Shown here piece by piece: positions 45,529 to 53,530 of a stretch of 64,000 nucleotides of DNA (position 1 is the stretch's first letter; each line of letters starts with the position of its first letter). Source of the stretch: Acetobacter oryzoeni (GTDB lineage: Bacteria > Pseudomonadota > Alphaproteobacteria > Acetobacterales > Acetobacteraceae); the NCBI RefSeq assembly GCF_004014775.2, contig NZ_CP042808.1, positions 434,001 to 498,000 of the forward strand, written 5' to 3'. The position numbers and the translations under genes are program-made. The notes beneath the pieces are model-generated. The model ran no database searches, was not told the origin of the DNA, and saw only the letters and a program-made list of their open reading frames with translations.

Positions 45529-46284
45529 ATGAAACACCAGCCAAAAACCCCTTCTCGTAATCCTGCATGGACACGTGATGAGCTTATTCTGGCTTTAAAC
45601 CTTTACCTTGAATGTAACGGCGCTTTTCCAGCTAAGGGGGATGCCCGTGTGCAAGAGTTAAGCGATCTTCTTAATAAGTTTTGGAGGTTGCAAGGATATT
45701 CTGGCGCCACACTACGTAATACAAATGGCGTGGCAATGAAGTTAATGAACTTTCGTGTTCATGATCCAAAATATGCTGAATTAAAAGGATTGAAAGCAGG
45801 CAATAAGTTAGAAAAAGAGGTGTGGGAAGAATTTGCAAACCAACCGGATGATCTGAAAAAAACAGCCCAAGCGATTTGTGATATTATTCAAAACCCTCAG
45901 GAAGCAGAGGAAGCCCTTGCCCCAGAACAAGAAATAGAAGCAGAAGCCGTAGAAGGGCAGTTACTTACCCACCTGCATGTGCGGCGTGAGCGTTCTAAAA
46001 AACTTATTGCACAGAAAAAGAAAGCCGTTTTAGAAAATTTAGGGCAATTGGTATGCGAAGCTTGTGGCTTTGATTTTCAAAAACGCTACGGTGAAAGAGG
46101 CGCGGGTTTTATAGAATGCCACCACACCAAGCCTCTTTCTGATTTGCCAGAAGAACGCACAACGCGGCTAAGTGATCTCGCGCTTTTGTGTGCGAACTGC
46201 CACCGTATGATTCATGCAAAGCGTCCGTGGTTAAGCATTCCAGACCTTAGGGATATGATAAAAAAGGCATCTCAGCCGCATTAA
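45529..46284 (+). CDS. HNH endonuclease (McrA-like group)
   Basis: 251 residues. The C-terminal HNH/zinc module shows CEACGFDF, then FIECHHTKPLSDL and LALLCANCHRMIHA, giving two CxxC zinc pairs and the catalytic His-His block. The N-terminal ~110 residues (WTRDELILALNLYL...NTNGVAMKLMNFR) match the helical domain often fused to HNH nucleases of modification-dependent restriction. An acidic linker (residues 125-145) joins them. The gene is more AT-rich than its neighbours and stands alone without a methyltransferase, consistent with an acquired defence gene cutting modified DNA. That role is inference. Confidence 0.85.
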   Translation: MKHQPKTPSRNPAWTRDELILALNLYLECNGAFPAKGDARVQELSDLLNKFWRLQGYSGATLRNTNGVAMKLMNFRVHDPKYAELKGLKAGNKLEKEVWEEFANQPDDLKKTAQAICDIIQNPQEAEEALAPEQEIEAEAVEGQLLTHLHVRRERSKKLIAQKKKAVLENLGQLVCEACGFDFQKRYGERGAGFIECHHTKPLSDLPEERTTRLSDLALLCANCHRMIHAKRPWLSIPDLRDMIKKASQPH

Positions 46285-46313
46285 AAATATTTTCCTAACC
46301 GGGGTGGAGGGCT

Positions 46314-47582
46314 TTAGCGTTTCTGCCCGGTTTCATGCAGCAGAAAGGTCAGCACGCCTGCCAGCACAATACCGGCCAGCCCAAAGCTGAAGCCCTCTGT
46401 AAAGTCTGCCCCGTTAAGTGGCCGCCCATGCCCCAGATGTTGCAGGAATGCGGCAAACAGCGGAGAGACAATGGCGCTCATAACAAACACCAAAAAGTTA
46501 ATGGCCCCTGTGGCGCTGCCCTTTACATCATCGGCATTCACTTCCTTGATGATGGTGTAAGGGATCATGGCCGCACCGGAAGAAAAGCCCAGCAGCAAAG
46601 CCAGCACATAAGGCGGAAAGGTGTTGCCCGGCAGGTAGATAATGGCTGCAACCGTAAGCGCCATAACAATAATGCCGCCCAGCAACACGGGTTTTCTGCG
46701 CCCGATCTTGTCTGTTAAATAACCAAGGGCAGGGCAGCCAAACATCCAGCCCACTGGCACCATGGCGGCGCGCATCACGGCCTCATGGTACCCAACGTGC
46801 CAGCTTTGGGTTAAAAACGTAATGCCCCATGTCATGCTGCCCACGGTGGTGGGTAAAAACAGCAGCCCCGCACACAGGCCGCACAGATAAGACTGCGGGT
46901 TGGTGAGCACGCTTTTATACGGCGCAAACATGGAACCAGAAGCCGGGGCCACATGTGCGGTGTCTGCCTTTTTTTCCTGCGGAGTCATGACAAACAGAAA
47001 AACGGCTATCAGGGCAATAAGCAGCCCGGTATCAATCCAGTAAAAATGCCAGTTGATGACACCATGTATCAGCCATGCCACGGTAGATTGCCCCATGGCG
47101 CCACCCAGCATGCCCGCGCACTGCGTGGCCCCCACAGCCGTGGCCAAATACTTTTTGGGAAAACCCCGCGCCGCCAGGTAAACCGCGCCCACAAACGCAA
47201 AAGCCGAGCCCGCACCCTGCATAAGGCGGCCAAGGCTTGCCATCCATTCTTCCCCCCATCCAAACAGGCAGGTGCCAATGGCCAGCACCAGCGCCCCAAA
47301 CGAGATGGTATATTTGGCCCCCCACCGGTCCACCGCAGCGCCAGAAATAATGGAGCAGAAAGAATAGGTGTAATAATACAGCCCGAGTAAGGACCCCAAA
47401 CCCACCGTAGTTAGCCCAAAGGCGGAAACAAGCTCGCTCACCATCACGCTGGGGGCAGAGCGGGTTGAGTATTGCAGAAGATAAAAAACCAGGCACAAAA
47501 ACCATGCAATAATATAGGGTGTCTGGATTGAAGTTGTGGGTTTATGTGTTGGCGGCGGCGGGGTGTTAATATTGGCAGGCAT
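46314..47582 (-). CDS. Major facilitator superfamily transporter
   Basis: 422 residues from the ATG at 47582, preceded by GGAAGA. Twelve hydrophobic segments are evident. The loop between helices 2 and 3 carries DRWGAKYTISFGALVL and the one between 8 and 9 carries LTDKIGRRKPVLLGG, the usual MFS motif A in both halves. A Pro/Thr-rich N-tail precedes helix 1. It resembles the nitrate/sugar-acid/oxalate-formate end of the superfamily, but the substrate cannot be read. It converges on the HNH gene. Confidence 0.87.
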   Translation of the reverse strand: MPANINTPPPPTHKPTTSIQTPYIIAWFLCLVFYLLQYSTRSAPSVMVSELVSAFGLTTVGLGSLLGLYYYTYSFCSIISGAAVDRWGAKYTISFGALVLAIGTCLFGWGEEWMASLGRLMQGAGSAFAFVGAVYLAARGFPKKYLATAVGATQCAGMLGGAMGQSTVAWLIHGVINWHFYWIDTGLLIALIAVFLFVMTPQEKKADTAHVAPASGSMFAPYKSVLTNPQSYLCGLCAGLLFLPTTVGSMTWGITFLTQSWHVGYHEAVMRAAMVPVGWMFGCPALGYLTDKIGRRKPVLLGGIIVMALTVAAIIYLPGNTFPPYVLALLLGFSSGAAMIPYTIIKEVNADDVKGSATGAINFLVFVMSAIVSPLFAAFLQHLGHGRPLNGADFTEGFSFGLAGIVLAGVLTFLLHETGQKR

Positions 47583-47855
47583 CTTTATCTTCCACACTTT
47601 TTACGTTATCAATAAGAAATATTCCGAAAATCTATATATAAATTTTCATTCCTATACACTGACAACACTTATCTGGTCTGGCGTGTTCTGCCAGAAAGAG
47701 GCAACACAATTTTCAGAGACAACTTACACCTAACATAGACATGTCTGGGCTGAAATTGATGTATGTCTTTTAGGGTGGAAGAGGCCCGGCATTGATACGG
47801 CGGCCAGCTGCGTTCATGATACAGCAGAAAAAAGACACAACAGGATAAGTTCAAG

Positions 47856-48098
47856 ATGACAGAAGATGAAGCCCGTATGCTGGTTGGCACAGAACTAGAC
47901 CCGCAAAAACTTTACATGCAGGTTGAAGGGCTGAAAGATGTTTTAAAGCTTGCCGTAAGTGGCCTGCCCCCGCAAAGTTTGAAAAACCTGCGTGATGCAC
48001 TTGAAGAAGTATGCGCAGGCAGTGTGGAAATTCCGGGAATGGCCGAAGCGCTAGAAATAGTAAAAGAACATTCAGCCGAAGCACCGCATGTACAGTAA
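47856..48098 (+). CDS. Uncharacterised 80-residue acidic helical protein
   Basis: 80 residues beginning MTEDEARMLVGTELDP. It is acidic and largely helical (QVEGLKDVLKLAVSG, then SLKNLRDALEEVCAG), with no membrane segment or signal. No family recognised. Its base composition resembles the surrounding chromosome. A terminator for the opposite strand lies just beyond it. Confidence 0.5.
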   Translation: MTEDEARMLVGTELDPQKLYMQVEGLKDVLKLAVSGLPPQSLKNLRDALEEVCAGSVEIPGMAEALEIVKEHSAEAPHVQ

Positions 48099-48149
48099 GG
48101 TGCCTGAATGTTATATGGTTTCTATAAAATCGTTTTATACACTGTAGAT

Positions 48150-48188
48150 ATATAAAAACAGGGCCTCTCTTTGCGGAGAGGGCCTGTT
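48150..48188 (-). terminator. Terminator of the truncated third Hint gene
   Basis: Read on the minus strand, AACAGGCCCTCTCC ... GAGAGGCCCTGTT is followed by TTTTATA. It resembles the terminator of the first Hint gene (17536-17575) in sequence and position, 25 bases after the remnant's stop codon. Confidence 0.7.
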
Positions 48189-48212
48189 CAAACCGTTTAG
48201 CTGTTTAAGAGA

Positions 48213-48296
48213 TTAAGCAGAGCGTGCCAGCTTTTCTGCTGTTGGCTGTGTGTTGATAAGGTAAGGGCCAGCCGCACGGATGGTGAGGGTGCTCAT
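48213..48296 (-). pseudogene. 3' remnant of a third Hint-domain protein gene
   Basis: On the minus strand the last 27 codons before a TAA at 48213 read MSTLTIRAAGPYLINTQ...RSA. This matches the C-termini of the two complete Hint proteins here (LSLNIRAAGPYVEHE...SA at 17517 and LALQILEAGPYIVSN...RA at 60394). Upstream the homology stops abruptly at about 48290, where sequence on the other strand becomes an integrase fragment. The gene's own terminator survives at 48150-48188. It is therefore the tail of a Hint gene cut off by insertion or deletion. Confidence 0.75.
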
Positions 48297-48589
48297 GAAC
48301 ACCCAGACAAGGCGTTTCTTATTACTCAGACAGGCCAGTCCTTTGCATCGGGCAATGCGTTTTATAATTGGTTCAAGAAATGCGCCATCAAGGCAGGCGT
48401 ACAGGCAAAGCTAGGACCGCATAGACAGCAGCCCGGCGCTTGACTGAAGCTGGATACACGCCATCAGAAACTCAGGCCATTACCGGCCATAACACGCTCT
48501 CAGAAGTGGAGCGTTACACCAGAGGAGCCAATCAAAAATTGCTGGCTGAATCTGCATGGAAAAAGTTGGGAAGCATGAAGTTAGGATAG
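48291..48589 (+). pseudogene. Frameshifted 3' remnant of a tyrosine-family integrase
   Basis: One frame reads HEHPDKAFLITQTGQSFASG and continues to VQAKLGPHR. After a frameshift near 48425-48440 a second frame reads ARRLTEAGYTPSETQAITGH, then NTLSEVERYTRGANQKLLAE, ending GSMKLG and a stop at 48589. These are the C-terminal catalytic blocks of phage-type integrases: the GH box and the ERYT tyrosine nucleophile remain, while the arginine-box region is damaged and the N-terminus is missing. It is fused to the Hint remnant at its 5' side and cannot be functional. Confidence 0.85.
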
Positions 48590-48630
48590 TCTCAAAAGGC
48601 TGAAAAATAAGTGTATGTGAAAACTTTATG
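48530..48630 (+). repeat. Direct repeat, copy A (integrase tail)
   Basis: From AATCAAAAATTGCTGGCTG through GTGAAAACTTT this segment matches 49845-49946, same orientation, with substitutions and small gaps. The first ~45 bases are nearly identical (only a few changes). It is the last part of the integrase reading frame plus its 3' flank. Confidence 0.85.
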
Positions 48631-48721
48631 GAAAATGATTTGATTTTTTAAGTCTAGGAATGAACATTTAGAAAATGTATTAAGTATCGGAAATATCATA
48701 AAATAAACTTAGGGAATTTAA

Positions 48722-49576
48722 ATGTCGAACGATTTTAGTCAGAGCAATATAACACCTGAAGTAGCTTCTGTTATAGGAAACTTACAAGCAAAATCCGATA
48801 AAAATGCGGCAGAAAATATACGATTAAAAGAGCAAATCAATGATTTATTCGCCAGATTGAAACAGGAAAGGAAAGAACATTCCCTTTCCATTGAGGAGAT
48901 GAAGAGGGATAGTGAATTTCAAAGTTTGCAAGTTAGAGATAAAATTAGAAACCTTGACCAAGAATACCAAGAGAAATTAAATGCTCTAACACTAGAAAAG
49001 CAAAGATTTACGGAAGAGTATCAAAGCAGAATTAGAGAAAATGCAAACTTATTTTTGGATGATACAGTTACAACATTAAGTAATAGAGAGCGTAATTTGT
49101 CTCTATTGTCTATTATTTGGTCTATTGCAGGTGCGTTTATTTTGACATTTGGATTAATGTGGGTGGTTTATATATCAATGCAGAACTCTGGAAAAATTGA
49201 TTCTTCAATTAATTGGCCTTCATTGATATTTTATACTTTAAGAGGAGTTACAATTCTCACAATTGTTGGCTTTTTTGCACGGTATAATTTCATACAATCA
49301 GGAAATTATATGAGAGAAGCTCTCCGAGTTGATGATAGAATACATGGAATTAAATTTGGCCAGCTTTATATTGTAACATACGGAGCCTCAGCTGAATGGA
49401 AAGAGGTGAAGGAGGCATTGGCGAGTTGGAATGGGGAAGTGAAAGCAAGCTGGAATGATAATATTAACTTTGATGAATTGAATAAAAATCTTGCAACTAT
49501 AGCTTCTTTTGTCGGGAAAAAAGATGAAAAAGATCTATCAAAAGATGCTAATGAGGGTGATAAAAATAAAAAGTGA
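48722..49576 (+). CDS. Uncharacterised AT-rich coiled-coil protein with two transmembrane segments
   Basis: 284 residues. Residues about 20-115 are a long charged coiled coil (NIRLKEQINDLFARLKQERK ... EKLNALTLEKQRFTEEY). Two transmembrane helices follow (LLSIIWSIAGAFILTFGLMW near 130 and FYTLRGVTILTIVGFFA near 175), then a ~75-residue soluble domain and a lysine-rich tail. By eye it is roughly one-third G+C, far below the flanks, and sits between two copies of an integrase tail: cargo of an integrated element. No family recognised; a membrane-bound defence or phage-related role is speculation from context. Confidence 0.7.
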   Translation: MSNDFSQSNITPEVASVIGNLQAKSDKNAAENIRLKEQINDLFARLKQERKEHSLSIEEMKRDSEFQSLQVRDKIRNLDQEYQEKLNALTLEKQRFTEEYQSRIRENANLFLDDTVTTLSNRERNLSLLSIIWSIAGAFILTFGLMWVVYISMQNSGKIDSSINWPSLIFYTLRGVTILTIVGFFARYNFIQSGNYMREALRVDDRIHGIKFGQLYIVTYGASAEWKEVKEALASWNGEVKASWNDNINFDELNKNLATIASFVGKKDEKDLSKDANEGDKNKK

Positions 49577-49844
49577 ATGTTTACAATTTCGATTTTGGGA
49601 ATTGTTAAATATCAACAAGTGATAGAGATGTTGGTGACGAGTGAAAGTTTCTTGTCATCAACCATCGTGCTTTATTTGAGTTCCCTATATCAAACTGGTT
49701 GTTAGACGGCCCCATTGGCTTTCTAGCGCCAGAAAAATGGAGCCTAACTATGTGTACATCCGTCCGTATGATGCGCTCTACCTTCGATAGAGGTTTCTAG
49801 GGTGCAATTGATTGCGCGTTGTTTTGAGTTACGGCAGGGAAACT
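49577..49844. other. Non-coding stretch of the island scar
   Basis: About 270 bp between the coiled-coil gene and integrase-tail copy B. It starts AT-rich and becomes chromosome-like from about 49690. I see no complete gene, and no terminal inverted repeats of an insertion sequence. Confidence 0.5.
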
Positions 49845-49946
49845 AATCAAAAACTGCTGGCTGAATCTGCATGGAAAAAGCTGGGAAGCATGAGCCCAGA
49901 ACGGTCTAAAAAAGGCATGAAAAAAGAGGGGGTGTGAAAACTTTGT
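49845..49946 (+). repeat. Direct repeat, copy B (second integrase tail, beside tRNA-Ala)
   Basis: It opens AATCAAAAACTGCTGGCTG and encodes NQKLLAESAWKKLGSMSPER followed by a short basic tail and TGA. It matches copy A at 48530-48630. Nothing upstream of 49845 is integrase-like, so this is another, separately truncated integrase end. It lies 61 bases from the 3' end of tRNA-Ala, where an integrase of this class would be expected to stand. Confidence 0.82.
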
Positions 49947-50006
49947 GAAGAAAGTTTACACTTTCCACCAAAAAACCCAATAAAAACAATGGGTTGAACA
50001 GGAGGG

Positions 50007-50082
50007 TGGTGGAGCTGAGGGGAATCGAACCCCTGACCTCCTCATTGCGAACGAGGCGCTCTCCCATCTGAGCTACAGCCCC
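50007..50082 (-). tRNA. tRNA-Ala (anticodon CGC)
   Basis: Read on the minus strand, the 76-nt cloverleaf starts GGGGCTGTAGCTCAG and ends in an encoded CCA. Acceptor stem GGGGCTG/CAGCTCC includes the G3-U70 wobble pair that marks alanine tRNAs. The anticodon loop TTCGCAA on the CCTCG/TGAGG stem gives CGC, decoding GCG. T-arm GGTTCGATTCC is normal. Its 3' end is the likely att site of the element whose integrase remnants lie just beyond. Confidence 0.95.
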
Positions 50083-50217
50083 GCCTGTTCCATAGATTTT
50101 TGGGTGTATAGGGCTTACCAATTTGCTGTCAAGCTGTATTGTAGGCGCCCAATGGCAGATATGCGGGCATGCCATAAGGGTGTGCCCGGTTTTTCAGCAA
50201 AGCAGGATTTGGCGTTC

Positions 50218-50514
50218 GTGTTTTTCGTTTTCATGCTGCTGATGCGGCTTCTGGAACTGTATAGCTGGGTGCTTCTGGCAGCCTGTATTTTTGTAAACCT
50301 GTATGCCTTTGGCATTCTGGATAGCCGCAACCAGATTGTCTGGAAAATAGGCGTGTTTCTGGAACGTATAACAGAACCCGTTCTGGCCCCTGTGCGGCGT
50401 ATGCTGCCAATGCCGGGCGGCATGGACTTTAGCCCAATGGTGGTGCTGCTGATTATCCAGTATGTGCTACAGCCGGGGCTGGTCAGCCTGTTTCGTGCGC
50501 TGATGTATCATTAA
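50218..50514 (+). CDS. YggT family membrane protein
   Basis: 98 residues from a GTG at 50218 with AGGA about 10 nt upstream; the frame is open further into the tRNA leader but that part is not family-like. The blocks SWVLLAACIFVNLYAFGILD, RNQIVWKIGVFLERITEPVL and GGMDFSPMVVLLIIQYVL match YggT, a small two-helix membrane protein linked to cell-division or envelope stress genes. A short gap separates it from the exported protein gene that follows. Confidence 0.85.
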   Translation: MFFVFMLLMRLLELYSWVLLAACIFVNLYAFGILDSRNQIVWKIGVFLERITEPVLAPVRRMLPMPGGMDFSPMVVLLIIQYVLQPGLVSLFRALMYH

Positions 50515-50567
50515 ATAACGTGCGGCGGCTGGCGTTGGCCCGGTTTGTTAGAAACGGAGCAACCGCC

Positions 50568-50966
50568 ATGCCGCATCTTTTCCGCACATTGGGCCTGTTT
50601 TGCGCCACCATAGCCGCCACACCCGCTTTGGCGCAGGATACGCCACCCGCTACTTCCGCCCAAATATACACCGGCAGCATGGCCGGTGGCCAAGGCACCC
50701 TTAAACTGGTGCAAACGGGGGATGAAACCTTTGCCGAGGTTGCTGTTGTGGGCGATACCTGTGCAGGCTCGGCCGAGGGCGCAGCCACCCGCCACGGCAA
50801 CACATGGGTGATGGTAACAGACCCCGAATACAACGGCCAATCCTGTCGCATCACCTTCCGCATGGGGCCACATGGGGTGGTGAGCAGCGAGGAACAGAAC
50901 TGCGGGCCCTATCATAACGGGGCCTGCGCCTTTACCCACGCGCAACTGGCCCGCACAGCGCAGTAA
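50568..50966 (+). CDS. Uncharacterised exported protein
   Basis: 132 residues from the ATG at 50568, preceded by ACGGAGC. The signal peptide ends near TPALAQ (about residue 23). The mature part has four cysteines (DTCAGSAEG, SCRITF, NCGPY, GACAF) likely paired in two disulfides. It resembles small periplasmic proteins of unknown role. A terminator follows. Confidence 0.6.
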   Translation: MPHLFRTLGLFCATIAATPALAQDTPPATSAQIYTGSMAGGQGTLKLVQTGDETFAEVAVVGDTCAGSAEGAATRHGNTWVMVTDPEYNGQSCRITFRMGPHGVVSSEEQNCGPYHNGACAFTHAQLARTAQ

Positions 50967-50993
50967 GGCCGCGCTTTATACGCATGTGGGCAC

Positions 50994-51033
50994 AAAAAAA
51001 CCGCCGGGCCAATAAGGCTGCGGCGGCTTTTTT
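50994..51033. terminator. Bidirectional terminator
   Basis: AAAAAAA-CCGCCG ... CGGCGG-CTTTTTT between the exported-protein gene (plus) and the small membrane protein gene (minus). Confidence 0.82.
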
Positions 51034-51066
51034 ACAGCATGGCAGGTCAAAACCCGCCAGCCCACA

Positions 51067-51246
51067 TTAGTGGTGAGAAGAAGACGCGTTCGGGTCTTTT
51101 TCAATGTGGGTCAGGCTGTAGCTGCACATCACGATAACCGGAACAAGAAAAGCGATAACAGCAGAACCCATAGCTGCAACATTCATGCCCAGGAAGTACA
51201 ACATCAGATCCAGGCCCAGCAGCGCAATGCACAGAAACATGCCCAT
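51067..51246 (-). CDS. Small two-TM membrane protein (59 residues)
   Basis: A 60-codon frame from ATG at 51246, preceded by AAGGGG with 8-nt spacing, ends at TAA 51067. The product has two hydrophobic helices (MFLCIALLGLDLMLYFLG and VAAMGSAVIAFLVPVIVM) and a short polar tail THIEKDPNASSSHH. It resembles small accessory membrane proteins, but I do not recognise a family. Good ribosome site and hydrophobic pattern support it as a real gene. Confidence 0.6.
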   Translation of the reverse strand: MGMFLCIALLGLDLMLYFLGMNVAAMGSAVIAFLVPVIVMCSYSLTHIEKDPNASSSHH

Positions 51247-51511
51247 CCCAAAAACCCCTTATATAGTGTTCCGGCGGTAAAAGGGTTGCCGGGCCGGTGC
51301 CGTATCCATGCATCTCAAGCCCCGCAGATTCCACCGGAATCATGCCAAATCAAAACAGCGTCACACTTACTCTTTTGCCCCGCGTGGTCAACCGCTATCT
51401 GGGCATGGCGTTGTGGCGGGTAATGCTGGTCTGCTTTTGTGCGGGTTGTGGGTGGCTGTGGCGGCCCCAATGTTTAAGGTAGGCTTTACGCAAATAGGGA
51501 AAGAAATTTTT

Positions 51512-51700
51512 ATGTCTGAAAAAACAGAAAACCATACCCACCACCTGCCATCCGCCACGGATATCAGCCGTGAAATAGAGCAGGTGAAGCGGGAATACGA
51601 TATTGCGCTGAAGGATCGGCCAGAACACGCAAAAGCTTTGGGTGAGCGCCTGCGCAAGCTGGAAGCCCAGTTGCAGGAAGGCGCACGCGGCAAGGCCTGA
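51512..51700 (+). CDS. Uncharacterised 62-residue helical protein
   Basis: ATG at 51512 with AGGGAAAGAA just upstream. The product has a His/Thr-rich start (SEKTENHTHHLPSA) and then a charged helix (ISREIEQVKREYDIALKDRP ... LRKLEAQLQEG) likely to form a coiled coil. No membrane segment. No family recognised. Confidence 0.55.
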   Translation: MSEKTENHTHHLPSATDISREIEQVKREYDIALKDRPEHAKALGERLRKLEAQLQEGARGKA

Positions 51701-51766
51701 AGCCCCCATAAAGCATATCGGGCGCGGGCATATCCCCGCAGCCCCTATGGTTTTAAACGCCCGGCC

Positions 51767-52567
51767 TTAGTGCTGGGCGTTGCTGTTTGGGGCCGCCGCA
51801 GCGGGTGTTGCCGCTTGCGCCTTGGCCGCCCAAGCGGCTGCCACGGCCTGCGGGCCTGTAAGTGTTTGAGAAACCGGAACAGCCTGTGCAGCCGGTGTGG
51901 CCTGCACCGCAGGCGTTGCGGCGGAAGATGGCGTGCCGGCAGAATCCGGCTGCGGGTTGAGAATGCGCTGCGGTTCTGGCGGCTCATAAACCGAATGCAG
52001 CGCACGCCTTTGCGCCTCTACACTGGGCTGATGAAAGGCCGAAACCGGGCCAAACCCGATCAGCCTGTCATGGAACCGGTTGGTGGATGCCACGGGGGAG
52101 CGGATGCAGCCTTTTACAACGGTAGAGCACGCGCCATCCGTGCCAATCATGCGGTCATTATCACCACTGTAATGCAGGTCATACACATGGCCATCCACCA
52201 TGCGTATGGTGGCCACACAGGTTTTGCCCGCACCGCCAAAGGTGGTTTGTGTCATGTTCACAAATGTCTGGAGCGGAAACAGCGAGGAATCGTTGGTGGA
52301 AGGCATGTTGACCGAGCGCACGTACTGATAAATTGTGGTGTGGTCATCTATCTTCTGCGTTTTGTCGGGAATGCCCGCGCAGGCCTGTAAATCCTCATTT
52401 GTCATGCCAATTACGGCCAACTGGCCCTTATGGGCGGTGCGGCTATCTATATACCCACACCCCGCCAGCGTGGGCAGAAGTGCTATGGCCGCAAGCCCGC
52501 GGGCACGGCGCAGAGTGGAAAGAAAAGAGGCAGAAAAAGGCAGGGAGGGGCAGGGCAGAACGGTCAT
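51767..52567 (-). CDS. Probable lipoprotein
   Basis: 266 residues with a long N-terminal leader and lipobox LPTLAGCGYIDSRTA (Cys about residue 37). The core (residues 50-150) has NEDLQACAGIPDKTQ and later FGGAGKTCVATIRMVDGHVY, similar to SmpA/OmlA-like small outer-membrane lipoproteins that monitor or assemble envelope parts. The last ~70 residues are Ala/Pro/Gln-rich, a low-complexity tail that may reach the cell wall. Exact role unknown. Confidence 0.68.
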   Translation of the reverse strand: MTVLPCPSLPFSASFLSTLRRARGLAAIALLPTLAGCGYIDSRTAHKGQLAVIGMTNEDLQACAGIPDKTQKIDDHTTIYQYVRSVNMPSTNDSSLFPLQTFVNMTQTTFGGAGKTCVATIRMVDGHVYDLHYSGDNDRMIGTDGACSTVVKGCIRSPVASTNRFHDRLIGFGPVSAFHQPSVEAQRRALHSVYEPPEPQRILNPQPDSAGTPSSAATPAVQATPAAQAVPVSQTLTGPQAVAAAWAAKAQAATPAAAAPNSNAQH

Positions 52568-52599
52568 ACTCTTTTTGTCGCAAATGGGTGGGGTGGTGT

Positions 52600-53292
52600 T
52601 CAGGGCGGCGTGTTATGGGCTTCGGCGCGGGCTATATCCAGATACAGTAAAATCAGTAAGGGCAGGGGCCAGATAAAGGGCAGCGGCACATGCCATGCCA
52701 TGGCAAGGGTGCCACACAGTGCCCCAGCCGCAAACCCCAGCCAGGAAAGCCCCGGCAACAAAGCCGCCCCCGGTGGTGGGGGTTTAACAGTGCTGCCCGG
52801 CCAACGCGCCGCCAGTAATGTTGCCAGTGCCGAGGCACATTTGAGCAGGTTGCTGGTGATCACAATGGTTTGGATAGCACTGCCAGAAAAGCGGGCTATC
52901 GTTTCTCCCTGCACGGCCATAAGGGCGGGCAGCAGCACAAGGGCCAGCGTGCGGTGCCACGGCGTAAGCATGGCAATTTGCGTGGCCCCCAGCAGCACGC
53001 CCACACAGGCTATGCCAATGGCCGCCTGCCAGCGCAACCGCGCCAGAGTGGCCAGCATGGCCACCACAAAAAACGTGCCCAAAATACCCAGCAACATAAA
53101 GGCATGGGGCCAGATACCCCCAACAAGGGCGGCGGCCAGATGGGTTGTGTTGCCTGTCATGGCGGAGGCAAACAGCCCGCCCAGATACACAAAGCCCAGC
53201 GCATCTACATACCCGGCCAGAAGGTCCAGCACTAAAATGCGCCGCGCAGAAACCCGCACGGAGGAAGGAGGAGAAAGCTCAGCCATATTCAC
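52600..53292 (-). CDS. DUF1275 (YoaK-like) membrane protein
   Basis: 230 residues with six to seven hydrophobic segments. LLAGYVDALGFVYLGGLFASAMTGNTTHLA near the N-terminus is the family hallmark. A second half follows with ETIARFSGSAIQTIVITSN. Function of the family is not known to me; inner-membrane transport is likely. An ATG two codons in (53286) is an equally good start. It converges on nothing and stands alone. Confidence 0.85.
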   Translation of the reverse strand: MNMAELSPPSSVRVSARRILVLDLLAGYVDALGFVYLGGLFASAMTGNTTHLAAALVGGIWPHAFMLLGILGTFFVVAMLATLARLRWQAAIGIACVGVLLGATQIAMLTPWHRTLALVLLPALMAVQGETIARFSGSAIQTIVITSNLLKCASALATLLAARWPGSTVKPPPPGAALLPGLSWLGFAAGALCGTLAMAWHVPLPFIWPLPLLILLYLDIARAEAHNTPP

Positions 53293-53530
53293 CCTTCAGC
53301 ATACAGCGCCCTTACGTAAAATCCACCCGCTGCCTTTGTGCCTGCTGCGGGGGGGTATAGGCCATTCACAGGGGCGTAAGCCCGCATCCGCACAGAAATG
53401 GGGGTGGCCGTGGGTGTGGATATCATGCATCTATGCGCAAGTTTATGCGGCATGGCCCGTGCGGCGGGCCTTGCTGGCTGGTGGGGTTTTTCCGTATTCT
53501 GCGGCCAGACCAAAGCAAGGAACAAAGTAG

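Noticed and set aside
48722..49576. Complete insertion sequence or composite transposon between the two integrase tails
   Set aside because: No transposase and no terminal inverted repeats are visible. The flanking repeats are integrase gene ends, not IS ends.
50007..50082. tRNA read on the plus strand
   Set aside because: The plus strand does not give a proper acceptor and T-arm order. The minus strand gives a complete cloverleaf with CCA and the G3-U70 alanine mark.
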